Positions 42,011-51,166 of a DNA stretch of 64,000 nt are shown here, piece by piece. Positions within the stretch are counted from its first letter, which is position 1, and each line of letters opens with the position of its first letter. Under the pieces are notes generated by a model. That model was given only the letters and a program-made list of their open reading frames with translations. It was not told the DNA's origin and did no database searches. Both the position numbers and the translations under genes were made by a program. Source of the DNA: Fructobacillus apis (GTDB taxonomy: Bacteria; Bacillota; Bacilli; Lactobacillales; Lactobacillaceae); assembly GCF_023893635.1 (NCBI RefSeq), contig NZ_JAMWYK010000002.1, positions 62,001 through 126,000 of the forward strand. Reading direction: 5' to 3'.

Positions 42011-42994
42011 TTACTTTGATTCAGTAGCTGGCTTTGCCTTAGTGTTAGCCTTTGCGTTCTTGTCATTAGAGTCTGTTCCTTCTCCAGGAACGGCACCAAG
42101 AACATCATCACCAGTGGTTACGTTCAGAGTTGCAAACGCATCCTGACGTACTGGCAATACGGCAACGTCCATTGTCACCTTCATGGCTACCATGTCTTGT
42201 TCGTACAAATTGATTGGAGTACCATCAGCGTTCGTCAATGTTGACAATTGAGCTGACTTGTCCAGTTCAACTTCCAAATTACCTGGCAATCCGTAGTACA
42301 AGTAATCAAAGTTACCAAATACCAAGTCGCCCTTGTTCAATACGCCTTGTTGCGTATCAACAACAGGCATTCCGTCCAATGTCTTTGCTGCTGAATCATA
42401 CAACTTGTCTGGATACAAACCAGCATCCTTTTGAATAGATGTACGCAAGGCTGGGTTATTCGTCAAAGTTGACAGGAAGGCGTTACCTTGTAATCCCTTG
42501 TCATAGAGCTTGTTTTCCAAAGCCAAAATGTTGTCATAGTTGATATCGCCAGTCAACACTGCCCCATTCGTCTTAGCAGCGTTAGCCAAAGAATCAGCGT
42601 AAGGGGTGTTAATTCCCTTGATGACAGCCAAGTCAATTGCCTTGTCCATTTGTTCAACAATCAATGGTGTTACTTCTGAGAAGAAGTTAGAGTAGGAATA
42701 GTTCAAGAATTCCTTAGACACAGGAATAATGACGGCCAACTTCTTTGCTTCCAACTTTGCTTGCAAGAATGTAGGCTTGGAAGTGGCAATGCGTTGTGTT
42801 TCACCAGTCCAGTAAGCACCGCCCACTCCAGTCATGAACGAGAACTTCTTCGTCTTTTGGCCCTGCATTTCAACGTTCTTAGCGACTTGCAAGATAGCTG
42901 ATTGACCCATGATTCGGTCAATAATAGTTGTGGCCACGTCTGATGGAACAGATTGAGTGGTCATCACGTTGTTCGGGTTAAATTGTTGTACCAT
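42011..42994 (-). CDS. Major capsid protein, HK97 fold
   Basis: 327 aa. Typical features: PSDVATTIIDRIMGQSAILQ, FSFMTGVGGAYWTGE, AVIIPVSKEFLNYS, and DGMPVVDTQQG. C-terminal tail rich in Lys/Ala/Asn. Preceded by scaffold. Confidence 0.88.
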   Translation of the reverse strand: MVQQFNPNNVMTTQSVPSDVATTIIDRIMGQSAILQVAKNVEMQGQKTKKFSFMTGVGGAYWTGETQRIATSKPTFLQAKLEAKKLAVIIPVSKEFLNYSYSNFFSEVTPLIVEQMDKAIDLAVIKGINTPYADSLANAAKTNGAVLTGDINYDNILALENKLYDKGLQGNAFLSTLTNNPALRTSIQKDAGLYPDKLYDSAAKTLDGMPVVDTQQGVLNKGDLVFGNFDYLYYGLPGNLEVELDKSAQLSTLTNADGTPINLYEQDMVAMKVTMDVAVLPVRQDAFATLNVTTGDDVLGAVPGEGTDSNDKNAKANTKAKPATESK

Positions 42995-43007
42995 GTTTTA
43001 TTCTCCT

Positions 43008-43559
43008 TTATTTAATTACACGGTTTTTTTGTGCCAATTCAGCAATTGAAACAGCACCACTTAGCTTGGTAGATGAAGCGTTAGGCGTCTTTTGCTTGGA
43101 CAGCTCATCAACTCGCTTGTTGACAGAATCAGCAATCACCTTCTTGAGATAGTTGATGTTATTGTTCGTTGTCTCCACGTCATCGCTTAGAATCAACGAC
43201 ACCAATTCGTCTTCATTAGGTAGGCCAGCTTCAGCCAATGTAGACTTGGCTTGAATTGAATATTCGAGTCGCTTCAATTCCTGCTCACGCTTTGATAATT
43301 CCTTATCTCGGTCAGCTTGTTCTGCCTTAATTCGATCAGCTTCTGTCATGCGGGCCAGCTTCTTAGCCTTGTCTTCACGTTCCTTGGCTTCTTCTTCCCA
43401 CTTACTACGGGCCGTTTCAATTGCCTTTGAAACTTTCTTGTCCATAAAGCTATCGAGTTCAGATTGAGATTCAAAGCTAATGCCGTTTTTCTTGGTTTCA
43501 GCTTGTTTATCTTCGTTCTGCTCTTCTACAACTTCGGTTTGTGAATCTTTGTTTTCCAT
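43008..43559 (-). CDS. Scaffold protein (DUF4355-like)
   Basis: 183 aa, charged coiled coil (WEEEAKEREDKAKKLARMTEADRIKAEQADRDKELSK region 55-95), acidic N-terminus and N-terminal FESQSELDSFMDKKV motif. Directly precedes the capsid gene as in many siphoviruses. Confidence 0.85.
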   Translation of the reverse strand: MENKDSQTEVVEEQNEDKQAETKKNGISFESQSELDSFMDKKVSKAIETARSKWEEEAKEREDKAKKLARMTEADRIKAEQADRDKELSKREQELKRLEYSIQAKSTLAEAGLPNEDELVSLILSDDVETTNNNINYLKKVIADSVNKRVDELSKQKTPNASSTKLSGAVSIAELAQKNRVIK

Positions 43560-43570
43560 TTCTTACTCCT

Positions 43571-43747
43571 CCCATACACACCTAATCGACAGCAAAATAA
43601 AAAGACCCATACACGACTCACAGAGCCCCATACACGTCTTTAAATTCTTATTGCTATCAAATACTAGTCCGTACACGATAATTGTTATTCGAACAGTTTT
43701 AGGACATATTCAGGTCACAAAAAAAGCACTCACAAATGTGAATGCTT
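43571..43747 (-). promoter_or_regulatory. Capsid-operon leader with four CGTGTAYGG repeats, after a terminator
   Basis: A minus-strand terminator (AGCATTCAC/GTGAGTGCT, 43720-43746, U7) ends the minor head genes. Between it and the scaffold SD there are four direct copies of (C/G)GTGTA(C/T)GG at 43668-43677, 43627-43636, 43606-43615 and 43571-43580. Two of them fall inside a stem closed by AAAGAC/GTCTTT with a U-tract. It may tune high expression of scaffold and capsid. Confidence 0.55.
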
Positions 43748-43750
43748 AGT

Positions 43751-43963
43751 TTAGTCAATTACAGTCATTGACTTTATCTCACTTTCAGAAGCGGAATATC
43801 GTTGACCATTGTCTCCCAGAATGTCATATTCAACTTCACCGCTTTCAGTATCTAATGGGTTGTTTTGAGTAGTTAATGTTCCGTAAACTACATCTCCTTC
43901 AGTAGAAACTGCCTTAATTCTTTTTCCTAAAAAATCATATTTAACTTTAAAATTATTTTTCAT
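43751..43963 (-). CDS. Small phage protein (70 aa)
   Basis: Start at ATG 43963 (SD GGAGAG), not the earlier in-frame ATG, which lies in the minor head gene. Beta-rich protein (FKVKYDFLGKRIKAVSTEG, YGTLTTQNNPLD, YDILGDNGQRY). It overlaps the end of the Ntox50-bearing head protein by 11 nt. Could be a partner or immunity factor for that domain; unproven. Confidence 0.6.
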   Translation of the reverse strand: MKNNFKVKYDFLGKRIKAVSTEGDVVYGTLTTQNNPLDTESGEVEYDILGDNGQRYSASESEIKSMTVID

Positions 43964-45290
43964 TTGTATCTCTCCACGGGACAATATGCAATCTATCTTT
44001 TGAATAATGAATCTTGATACCATCAATATCAAAAGAACCTTGTTTACTAATCACTTCACCCTTTAAATTGGGAATGTTTATTGTTTCAGTATTTTTTAAA
44101 TTACCAGAAAAAGTAGTTTGTCGTTTACCAGTGCCTGCATACTTATCCAACAACTTTTGAACATCCACATCATCCGCAAAATAACTTTTCCCTTTTTGAC
44201 GCGTGCTCTCAATATGAGGCGCCTGCTTTTCATTATTGATTTTACTCGTCCACTCGCCGCTAAGCAACTTGTTAATTGTATCCTGAGTACCAGTGTCACT
44301 GTTTTTGTAATCAATTTTGCGAAGACGTTCTATTAATTTCCCTGAGCTATTAATAACATGAATTTTTTCATCTTTCGTATTCTCCGTAGCTGGCATAATT
44401 GAGCACATACAATTCGGATGAAAAGGGTACATGTTCGTACCAACTTCTGCTTTTGATAGTTTATATGGTCCAGACCTCGCAATGCTAATACACGTTTGGC
44501 AAGCTCTTCGTTCATACACAATGTCGTACATGTCAATTCCTGACTGCTTGTAAGAATCACGCTGAACGTCACCTTGAACTCTGGCTGTTTCTGTGATTAA
44601 CAAACGTCCCGCTTGTGATGGCTGAACGTTGAATACATCTCGAAAATCCTTGTTGAATTGATTAGGGTTCTTACCCTGCAAGATAACCTTATTCAACGTC
44701 TCGCTTAGCTTGTTCTTAAGCTGTTCTGTGTTTTTCCATATGTTTGTACTAAACGTATAAGAGCCTTCACCAGCGAGCGAATAAGCGGTATTAACGAGTT
44801 GAGACGCAGATTCCATGGTGTAAGCAACACTTTGTCCAAGTATCGTTGACTGTCGCTTGTATTCATCAATAGCTTGCTGCGTTAAATAGTCTTCTGTACT
44901 ATTTGTTATTCGACCATTTAATCTATCAATTTCAAGCTCCATTTCAAGTTGTAATAACTTGAGCCGACTAACACGGATTTTAAGATTGTACATTTTCAAA
45001 TCAGCATTAGCGTTGTCAGAAAAGTCCTTATCAGCAACATATTTCTTCACTTTATCAACGAATCGAGTCACATCGGTCTTATCTGCCAACTTCATCGCTT
45101 CATCCATCGTCATTCCTTGACCTTTGGCGTATCGAATGAAATTGCGGTTAATATCGTCAGTAATATCATTAAGTGCTTGGTCATATAGCTTGTTCAGCAC
45201 TTTTAGCTGCTCACCAGACGACTTCTTGATGTCGTCAGCATGATCTAACTCACGTTGCACCCAATATGATTTACTCTGCTTGTCCGCCAT
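43953..45290 (-). CDS. Phage minor head protein (SPP1 gp7 family) with C-terminal polymorphic toxin type 50-like domain
   Basis: 445 aa. Residues 1-330: SPP1 gp7/Mu F type, with RLLITETARVQGDVQRDSY, a zinc-binding-like CQTCISIARSGPY and HPNCMCSI. The C-terminal 95 residues (APHIESTRQKGKSYF, LLDKYAGTGKRQTTFSG, KIHYSKDRLHIVPWR) resemble the Ntox50 domain found in polymorphic toxins and at the end of some phage head proteins. The head part enters the capsid and may be ejected with DNA. Confidence 0.8.
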   Translation of the reverse strand: MADKQSKSYWVQRELDHADDIKKSSGEQLKVLNKLYDQALNDITDDINRNFIRYAKGQGMTMDEAMKLADKTDVTRFVDKVKKYVADKDFSDNANADLKMYNLKIRVSRLKLLQLEMELEIDRLNGRITNSTEDYLTQQAIDEYKRQSTILGQSVAYTMESASQLVNTAYSLAGEGSYTFSTNIWKNTEQLKNKLSETLNKVILQGKNPNQFNKDFRDVFNVQPSQAGRLLITETARVQGDVQRDSYKQSGIDMYDIVYERRACQTCISIARSGPYKLSKAEVGTNMYPFHPNCMCSIMPATENTKDEKIHVINSSGKLIERLRKIDYKNSDTGTQDTINKLLSGEWTSKINNEKQAPHIESTRQKGKSYFADDVDVQKLLDKYAGTGKRQTTFSGNLKNTETINIPNLKGEVISKQGSFDIDGIKIHYSKDRLHIVPWRDTNEK

Positions 45291-46776
45291 CTACTTCATC
45301 TCCTTTGTCGGAGTCAAACTTGATATTATCCATTGGCTCTGACTGATCAAGTCCTTCTTCACGTTCAATGGCTAAGTTGTTTTCTTCGGTAGTAGCATCC
45401 GTGAAGTGGGTCTGGTCATACATTGTTTTACGAGATAGTGGAATACCAGCATTTGTAAGCATTTGAACCTCTTCGCTTACTGCATATGGCAAGTTCGGTG
45501 TAAACGTGACATTGACTGGCATATAGTTAGACAATCCACCCTTCAAATTAGAAGTTAATGTGCCTAACAATTCATACCGCCGACCAAGTGACCGTTTGAA
45601 AGAATTCATCGTCTGGGCAATCGCCTGCTCAAAACCAAAAATCTTATAGCGCATTGCAACGCCACTAGCATTGCCACCAAATGATTCATCAGCCAGATTG
45701 GGCACGTTGGACATCATGAAGATATCCTTGAACAAACGTTGCTGATAGTTCTCACTAGCCGTGGAATTAAATTCTGGATTGATGTACTTGGCGTCAATGC
45801 TTGTGCTGTTACCCTCTCTGTCAGTTCCCGACTGCAATGCCAGAACACCATACTGCTTAATATTGTTGATGAGCTGGCTTACACCATCCTTACCATTGGG
45901 AGCTTGGAAATCTCCGCTAATGACCAGCAACGAATTAACCACGTCAGTCATATAGTTGGACGTGTCTGAATTAACCGCATCATAAGCATCAATCAGACTA
46001 ATCACATCTTCATACCAACCTGTGCGGTAACGATTGCTTGAATACTCGATAATTGGCACTTGGTTGTAGAAGTGAGGCGTGCTGTCTGTTTCCTTCAACG
46101 AACCAACAGCCTGTGTAATGTTAGCGAACGTGATAATCTCATTAGCTGTGTACAAGCTAACACTGTACTGTGTCTGGTTATTGTCCAGCGTATCAATTTC
46201 AACAATTCGAACCGCAGCTAATGGATTACGCTCAATCGTGTTGTCATAGATAACGAATGTTTCGAATACATTAGATAACTTAACGTTGTTGTTCGAGTTT
46301 TCATCACGATATTGCAATTCATATGCTCGCCCATATTTGGCCACGTCATACATCAGCTCATTATCAAGTGTCGCTACATCGTTGTATTGATTGAACGTAT
46401 CGATTAATTCCTGTTCGCTGTCATCTCCAACGGTGTACTTAACTGGTACAGAGGTCGTATAACCAGCAACAAACTGGGCAATAATCTTGCCAAAGTTGTG
46501 TGCCCTACGGTAATCAGCTTTATTTTCTTCCTGGCGCTTAGGGCGGCTATAAATTGTTGAATTAAGTCCTTTTGAGTACTCGTCTAGTACTTGCAACCGT
46601 GGGACTTGGTGATCTAAAAAATGCTTGATAATTTTACCAAGCATCAGATAGTTATTATTAGTTAGGTCGTCTAATGAACTGACCAGATAATTGATATTAC
46701 TTGCCGTATCAAACGGGAATGACTCACCGTTCATAATCGACTTAATGTCCCTTTCAAAATTATTAACTACTGCCAT
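45271..46776 (-). CDS. Portal protein (SPP1 gp6 type)
   Basis: 501 aa. Phage_prot_Gp6/SPP1 features: HNFGKIIAQFVAGYTTSVPV, FNQYNDVATLDNELMYDVAKYGRAYEL, and ASGVAMRYKIFGFEQAIAQT near 385. Overlaps both neighbouring genes, as usual in packaging modules. Confidence 0.9.
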   Translation of the reverse strand: MAVVNNFERDIKSIMNGESFPFDTASNINYLVSSLDDLTNNNYLMLGKIIKHFLDHQVPRLQVLDEYSKGLNSTIYSRPKRQEENKADYRRAHNFGKIIAQFVAGYTTSVPVKYTVGDDSEQELIDTFNQYNDVATLDNELMYDVAKYGRAYELQYRDENSNNNVKLSNVFETFVIYDNTIERNPLAAVRIVEIDTLDNNQTQYSVSLYTANEIITFANITQAVGSLKETDSTPHFYNQVPIIEYSSNRYRTGWYEDVISLIDAYDAVNSDTSNYMTDVVNSLLVISGDFQAPNGKDGVSQLINNIKQYGVLALQSGTDREGNSTSIDAKYINPEFNSTASENYQQRLFKDIFMMSNVPNLADESFGGNASGVAMRYKIFGFEQAIAQTMNSFKRSLGRRYELLGTLTSNLKGGLSNYMPVNVTFTPNLPYAVSEEVQMLTNAGIPLSRKTMYDQTHFTDATTEENNLAIEREEGLDQSEPMDNIKFDSDKGDEVDGGQAE

Positions 46777-48011
46777 TACATATATCCTTTCAGCTTAGCC
46801 AAGTCAGCAATGTCCATTGTGTTCTGCTCCATGGCCAGCTTGTCGTTATAAATCACATAGCGAATGGCATCCATCAAGTGGTCATTCTCCTTCACTACAT
46901 CGCCGTTCTTACCCCACACATAGCGGTATATTTCACTCCTAAATGTCGGGCAGTCGTCATAGACTACGTTGAACTTATTGTTGTGAATTTTGTCAGCAAC
47001 CGCTTCAATACCATTCGCTACATTCTTGTTTGCCTTAAACGCCCTGATACCATTCTGCTTCAGGTCATAGATATGCTCTGGGTTGGCCGTATCACAATAG
47101 AAGATAATATCGCCAAAGCGTTCTTGAATATCTTTAGCAACGTTGATCCAATGGTCAATCGGCTTCTTGTTGTCAACATGCTCTTCCATCAACGTATATT
47201 TGCCATCTTTAAATCCAATCACAGCAAACGCTGTCGGGTGATTGAATCCCCAATCGACACCAACCATAAATCGTTCATAGCTTTGTTCGAACGCATTATT
47301 ACGAGTGACAGTCATGGTGTCTTTGTTAAATTCAGGATAGACAGCACCTTCCCCGCTGACCCATAGGCCTTTAATGTTGCGGTCATAAAGCATGCCAGTT
47401 GGAACAGTTGCCTTGTAGTTTTTCTTGTAACCTTCGTCCAACATCTCGTTGTCGTCGAACTCGAAGTGATAAGCCCGGATACCATCCTCACCTGACTTTT
47501 CGATGTAGTCCTTAAGTAACCAATGTTCAGGATTGTCCGGGTTAGTGTCGCAAATAACAACCGCACCTTTACCGGAGCAACGAGAACGGATTTCATCAAA
47601 CACAAGACGATTGCAAAGGCTCGCCTCGTTAATGTAAGCCCCAAATGCTGTCATTCCACGAATACGACCAATGCCGGAGATTGAACCAGTGGAAGTCTGA
47701 ACAATACGAACACCCATCAATTCAAACTCGTTGTACTTGTTCATTTGAATTTTAATACCCATATTCTGTAATTCGGCAATAATATTACGTTTAATGTTGG
47801 ACATCGTATATCCTGCAATAATGTACTGCGGGTTAGCTACGCCAACTTCGTCAGCGTTCTTCTTAGCATTAGCCACCATCATGAGGAAAAGTAAGTTGTT
47901 TAAGAACGTTTTTCCACTTCGCTTAGCTCCGTACAAGACGATCAAACTCAAATCCTCTAAATTACGGTTTACTTCGGCAATCACTTGATGTTGTTTAGCT
48001 GATAGTTTCAT
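46776..48011 (-). CDS. terL: Terminase large subunit
   Basis: 411 aa. ATPase domain: VLYGAKRSGKTF (Walker A), GAYINEASL (Walker B region), then RNase H-like nuclease with GVDWGFNHPTA and DTANPEHI Asp residues. Packs DNA with TerS; overlaps terS by 4 nt. Confidence 0.92.
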   Translation of the reverse strand: MKLSAKQHQVIAEVNRNLEDLSLIVLYGAKRSGKTFLNNLLFLMMVANAKKNADEVGVANPQYIIAGYTMSNIKRNIIAELQNMGIKIQMNKYNEFELMGVRIVQTSTGSISGIGRIRGMTAFGAYINEASLCNRLVFDEIRSRCSGKGAVVICDTNPDNPEHWLLKDYIEKSGEDGIRAYHFEFDDNEMLDEGYKKNYKATVPTGMLYDRNIKGLWVSGEGAVYPEFNKDTMTVTRNNAFEQSYERFMVGVDWGFNHPTAFAVIGFKDGKYTLMEEHVDNKKPIDHWINVAKDIQERFGDIIFYCDTANPEHIYDLKQNGIRAFKANKNVANGIEAVADKIHNNKFNVVYDDCPTFRSEIYRYVWGKNGDVVKENDHLMDAIRYVIYNDKLAMEQNTMDIADLAKLKGYM

Positions 48012-48838
48012 TTAACATCTCCTAAACCGTCAACCAAGGTGTGCAACATGTCATTTTGGTTATCGCCTCCACCCTGCAGTTCCTTAGCCTTAGCTTCAAA
48101 CAAGTCTGCTTCTGCCTTATCCTTGCGTTGTTTGTTTGTTTCAATAGCTATTTCTCCGCTATCTCGCAAATACTCTAGAAGTTCCTTGCGAGCCTTGTTT
48201 CGGTCGTGCAATTCTACAATTGGGCCATCTTTACCAACGGTAATCTTCTTAATAGCCTTGGTATCTACCTTTGACTTATCTTTTAAAGCAACCCAAGACT
48301 TGTGTCCTGTTAGCTCTTTTCCGGTCGCTTCATCTGTATATTGAAACTCATCAGAACCCCAATCGGCATACGATCCAATATCAGCCTTGGCCTCTTTGGC
48401 CATATCATCAACCAACGAAAAAACGTCTATGCCAAGCTCTTTTAATCGAGCCTGACGCAGACGTTTAATTTCTTTTTTTATCTTAGGGTTTCTTAGGGTC
48501 ACAGAACCTTGAACCATGGCAGTATTGTACGTTACATCATAAGCATTGATGTATGCCTGTGTCGCATTCGAAAGTCTGACAAACTCCATAACAAAGGCTT
48601 TTTGCTTGTCATTAAGGTCGCTATTCTCTAGCTCTTGAATGGCAGGATGTAACTCTTTTTCAAGTGTGACCTTTTTTGTGACCTTGTGACCTTTTTTGTG
48701 ACCATCTGTGACGTTTTGTGACCAATAACGTGACTTCCACATCTTGACCGTTGAAACAGACACACCATGCTTATCTGCAATCTCCTTATACTTCATACCA
48801 GCTAAGTAGTCTTGCTTAGCTTCATCACGTTTTGTCAT
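48008..48838 (-). CDS. terS: Terminase small subunit
   Basis: 276 aa. N-terminal HTH (DYLAGMKYKEIADKHGVSVSTVKMWKSRYW) then the terminase_2 domain (NDKQKAFVMEFVRLSNATQAYINAYDV, LRNPKIKKEIKRL) and a C-terminal oligomer/TerL region. The nearby DNA has a repeat GTGACCTTTTTTGTGACC (about 48666-48705) in the linker region, a possible packaging-site candidate. Confidence 0.9.
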   Translation of the reverse strand: MTKRDEAKQDYLAGMKYKEIADKHGVSVSTVKMWKSRYWSQNVTDGHKKGHKVTKKVTLEKELHPAIQELENSDLNDKQKAFVMEFVRLSNATQAYINAYDVTYNTAMVQGSVTLRNPKIKKEIKRLRQARLKELGIDVFSLVDDMAKEAKADIGSYADWGSDEFQYTDEATGKELTGHKSWVALKDKSKVDTKAIKKITVGKDGPIVELHDRNKARKELLEYLRDSGEIAIETNKQRKDKAEADLFEAKAKELQGGGDNQNDMLHTLVDGLGDVK

Positions 48839-48902
48839 GTCATCGCCACTCCTCCTTTCATCTTGATATATGTACTAAAAAAGACAGCCTAAGCTGTCTA
48901 AA

Positions 48903-49001
48903 TCATTTTTTTAACCATTTATAAACTTTATAAAATAAATAAAAAACAGGCACAGCAACAAGTATCATGCCTATTGCATATTGTGTAATAATATCATTCA
49001 T
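48903..49001 (-). CDS. Small membrane peptide (32 aa)
   Basis: ATG 49001 directly follows the stop of the upstream gene (TAAATG). One membrane helix (YAIGMILVAVPVFYLFY) and a basic end. Unknown. Confidence 0.5.
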   Translation of the reverse strand: MNDIITQYAIGMILVAVPVFYLFYKVYKWLKK

Positions 49002-49364
49002 TTAGACTTCACTTTCTAAACGTCTTTTTATCTCTTTTTCTGCAGTTAACAAAGCTTCTTTTTGCTGATCATAATCATTATATTTCACTTTTAATAGATC
49101 GATTGCATCAATTTTTTCACCAGTGAAATCGATTTTTAGATTTTCAACAATTAATGCAACATATACAAGCTGGCTAACATCATCGGTAATTTCATCCCCA
49201 TTTTTATAAACTGATTGCAAAAATATTCCAATTAATTTAATCGTCTTTCCAGATGAATAGGTCAATGTCTGATTTAATAAATTCTGCAAATCTCTTGGCT
49301 TTTGCATAACAGAATGGTCAACATCATTAATGATTTTAACCCACTCACGCAATACTTCTTGCAT
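49002..49364 (-). CDS. Hypothetical phage protein (120 aa)
   Basis: Helical protein (LREWVKIINDVDHSVM; LLTAEKEIKRRLESEV at the end). No family recognised. It lies between late-control genes and terS. Confidence 0.55.
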   Translation of the reverse strand: MQEVLREWVKIINDVDHSVMQKPRDLQNLLNQTLTYSSGKTIKLIGIFLQSVYKNGDEITDDVSQLVYVALIVENLKIDFTGEKIDAIDLLKVKYNDYDQQKEALLTAEKEIKRRLESEV

Positions 49365-49438
49365 ATTCTTACCATTACTTTGACGAAAATAATTATCAAT
49401 TTGCAGTTGTTTGCTACTATAAAAGGACCGCTCGTCAC

Positions 49439-49540
49439 TTACTTTTTCGATACTGCCGATGGTATCTGTTTAATTGTTACCACAGCAAATATTAAAATTA
49501 ACATACCCACAATTTGTAATATAGTATAAAGAATCGACAT
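49439..49540 (-). CDS. Small membrane peptide (33 aa)
   Basis: SD GGAG 8 nt before ATG 49540. One helix LQIVGMLILIFAVVTI, basic end. Unknown. Confidence 0.5.
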   Translation of the reverse strand: MSILYTILQIVGMLILIFAVVTIKQIPSAVSKK

Positions 49541-49583
49541 AGCATACTCTCCTAAAAATATTATTCAGGAACTAATATACCAT

Positions 49584-49778
49584 TTATAACCAACTCATGT
49601 GCTTTGCATACATGCTACTGTTCTTCAACTCATCACGCATTGCTGCATGTCGTCTTTTTCTGTCTTCCATACTGCGGTCGCTCTTCTTAATCTCACGCTG
49701 GTTAACTTCCGTTGACTGTATCTTCCGAACGACTTCCTTAGGCAGATACTGTGCTGCCACTTCACTACTGACTTCCAT
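49584..49778 (-). CDS. Small phage protein (64 aa)
   Basis: Start at ATG 49778, two bases after the stop of the upstream 49-aa gene (coupled). The earlier GTG at 49802 overlaps that gene and is less likely. Charged helical product (STEVNQREIKKSDRSMEDRKRRHA). Unknown. Confidence 0.55.
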   Translation of the reverse strand: MEVSSEVAAQYLPKEVVRKIQSTEVNQREIKKSDRSMEDRKRRHAAMRDELKNSSMYAKHMSWL

Positions 49779-49780
49779 AG

Positions 49781-49930
49781 CTAGAATGTCACTCCAAACC
49801 ACAGCATTTTAGCGCCAATGATCATAACACCACATGATCCGGCAAGTAGACCACCTAATAACATGTAAGCCGCCACATTAGCAATGTGTGCCATTGTTTT
49901 AGTGAACTTAAATTTCAAATAGTCTTTCAT
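49781..49930 (-). CDS. Small membrane protein (49 aa)
   Basis: ATG 49930 overlaps the upstream stop (ATGA). Basic start MKDYLKFKFTKTMAH and a long hydrophobic stretch (ANVAAYMLLGGLLAGSCGVMIIGA). Unknown; part of the small-gene cluster before terS. Confidence 0.55.
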   Translation of the reverse strand: MKDYLKFKFTKTMAHIANVAAYMLLGGLLAGSCGVMIIGAKMLWFGVTF

Positions 49931-50340
49931 GACTCACCTCCTGCGTTTTGTTTCTCACTTTCTCTGTATTCAATCAACGACTGTACCGCATCGTTAAAAT
50001 CTTTCTTTTCAACAACAATCTCATCACCACCATCGTCAATAAATCGAACCAAGCAATCCGAAACGTCTTCATCGGACATCTCCCTAATGTCCTCACGCCA
50101 GTCATATCGTTCAACTAGTAGTGCTAACATCTCTAATGGTGTATCAATTGGACCAAGAGGCCAGTCACTATCACAACAGGTCTCACAATAATAAGGGTCG
50201 TCAGCACTACATGAATAATCATCGTCTACATCTAAATCAGTGTCTTCAAAATAAACACCACCCATATGACTTTCAACCGCATACAAAGTTTCAGGTAGTT
50301 GGTTGTTCATTTTTTCTTTTTTGAAGACGATTTTTTCCAT
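49927..50340 (-). CDS. Acidic phage protein (137 aa)
   Basis: Start at MEKIVFKKEK (50340) because GGAGG lies 5 nt upstream. Very acidic, with a Cys cluster (YSCSADDPYYCETCCDSDW) that could bind metal, and an acidic DEDVSDCLVRFIDDGGDE part. First gene after the late-region terminator. Unknown. Confidence 0.6.
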   Translation of the reverse strand: MEKIVFKKEKMNNQLPETLYAVESHMGGVYFEDTDLDVDDDYSCSADDPYYCETCCDSDWPLGPIDTPLEMLALLVERYDWREDIREMSDEDVSDCLVRFIDDGGDEIVVEKKDFNDAVQSLIEYRESEKQNAGGES

Positions 50341-50353
50341 AACTTCCTCCAAA

Positions 50354-50387
50354 TAAAAAGAACCATTTCCTTATTGGAAATAGTTCG
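50354..50387 (-). terminator. Terminator at the head of the late operon
   Basis: GAACTATTTCC/GGAAATGGTTC (50360-50370 with 50376-50386) on the minus strand, then T5. Placed 14 nt before the first late gene, so late transcription must start after it or pass it by antitermination. Confidence 0.8.
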
Positions 50388-50720
50388 TTATGTACACAGG
50401 GAGCGACCCTGCATATCCAATGCACCCATTGGTAGGCATATATTCAGTAAACATATATTTCAGCCGGCAAGGCACCAATCCGACTGGGTCATTCTTTTTC
50501 CTCGAATTAACGAGATTGAACGCCACATTTAACCACCGATATGTACCGTGGCTATTCCAACCAGGAAATGAGTTCACAAATTTGCGAAATAACTATAAAC
50601 AAGAGAGCATATGAACAAGAAAACATGTCTGCTCATTCCCTATCTATCTGAAATAACCACAATACAAATATACCACGTTTTTTAGGATAAAAAGTGCAAT
50701 AAAAGTGAAGTCTTTTGACA
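50388..50720 (-). other. Highly structured non-coding region, candidate phage RNA and late control site
   Basis: 330 nt without a good gene (a 68-aa frame has no SD). On the minus strand it forms a run of hairpins: CCAC/GTGG around 50533-50551, CTCG/CGAG (50501-50514), ATATAT/ATATAT (50438-50458), CCAAT/ATTGG (50417-50432), CAGGG/CCCTG (50397-50411), then the terminator. TATAGTTAT near 50590 could be a promoter element. Functions may include a late promoter bound by the ArpU-like protein, a cos/pac region or a small RNA. Confidence 0.5.
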
Positions 50721-51161
50721 CTACAAAGTTTTCCACAGGAATGATGGATCCCAGTAAGCCCCTTCTGAAAATTCTTGCTTGATTCGCTTCAAGTCGTTGT
50801 AGCACTGACGCTTTGATTTGTAGAGTTCTTTGGCCACTTTATCCCAACTGTAAGGCTTACGTCGGTATCGCATTAGAAGAAGTTGTTGTTCATGTTGAGT
50901 TAGCGTAAGCATAAACTGATTCACGTTCCATTTGTCCTTGTTCCACTGCGCAATATTCCAGTCGTCCGTCTTTTTGATGATTCGATTTTCAATGCCATTT
51001 TTGGCAACGTTGACGTTTTGAACTCTTCCTCCGCCATAGTTCTCATCTGCACTACCAGTATCTTCCTCTAATTTTTTGATTCGACACTTGATTAGTGAAT
51101 CAATTTTACCTGAGATACATGCCTTAAAATATCGGTCAATTTCGTCCGCCAAATTAATCAC
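50721..51161 (-). CDS. ArpU/RinA-like late transcription regulator
   Basis: 146 aa. C-terminal sigma-70-region-4-like HTH: TLTQHEQQLLLMRYRRKPYSWDKVAKELYKSKRQCYNDLKRIKQEF. The position at the end of the early operon and before the packaging genes is that of ArpU/RinA late activators. Confidence 0.82.
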   Translation of the reverse strand: MINLADEIDRYFKACISGKIDSLIKCRIKKLEEDTGSADENYGGGRVQNVNVAKNGIENRIIKKTDDWNIAQWNKDKWNVNQFMLTLTQHEQQLLLMRYRRKPYSWDKVAKELYKSKRQCYNDLKRIKQEFSEGAYWDPSFLWKTL

Positions 51162-51166
51162 CCCCT

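Noticed and set aside
50371-50577. 68-aa minus-strand ORF in the structured region
   Set aside because: GTG start without SD; the same DNA is a series of hairpins, better explained as non-coding. Not fully excluded.
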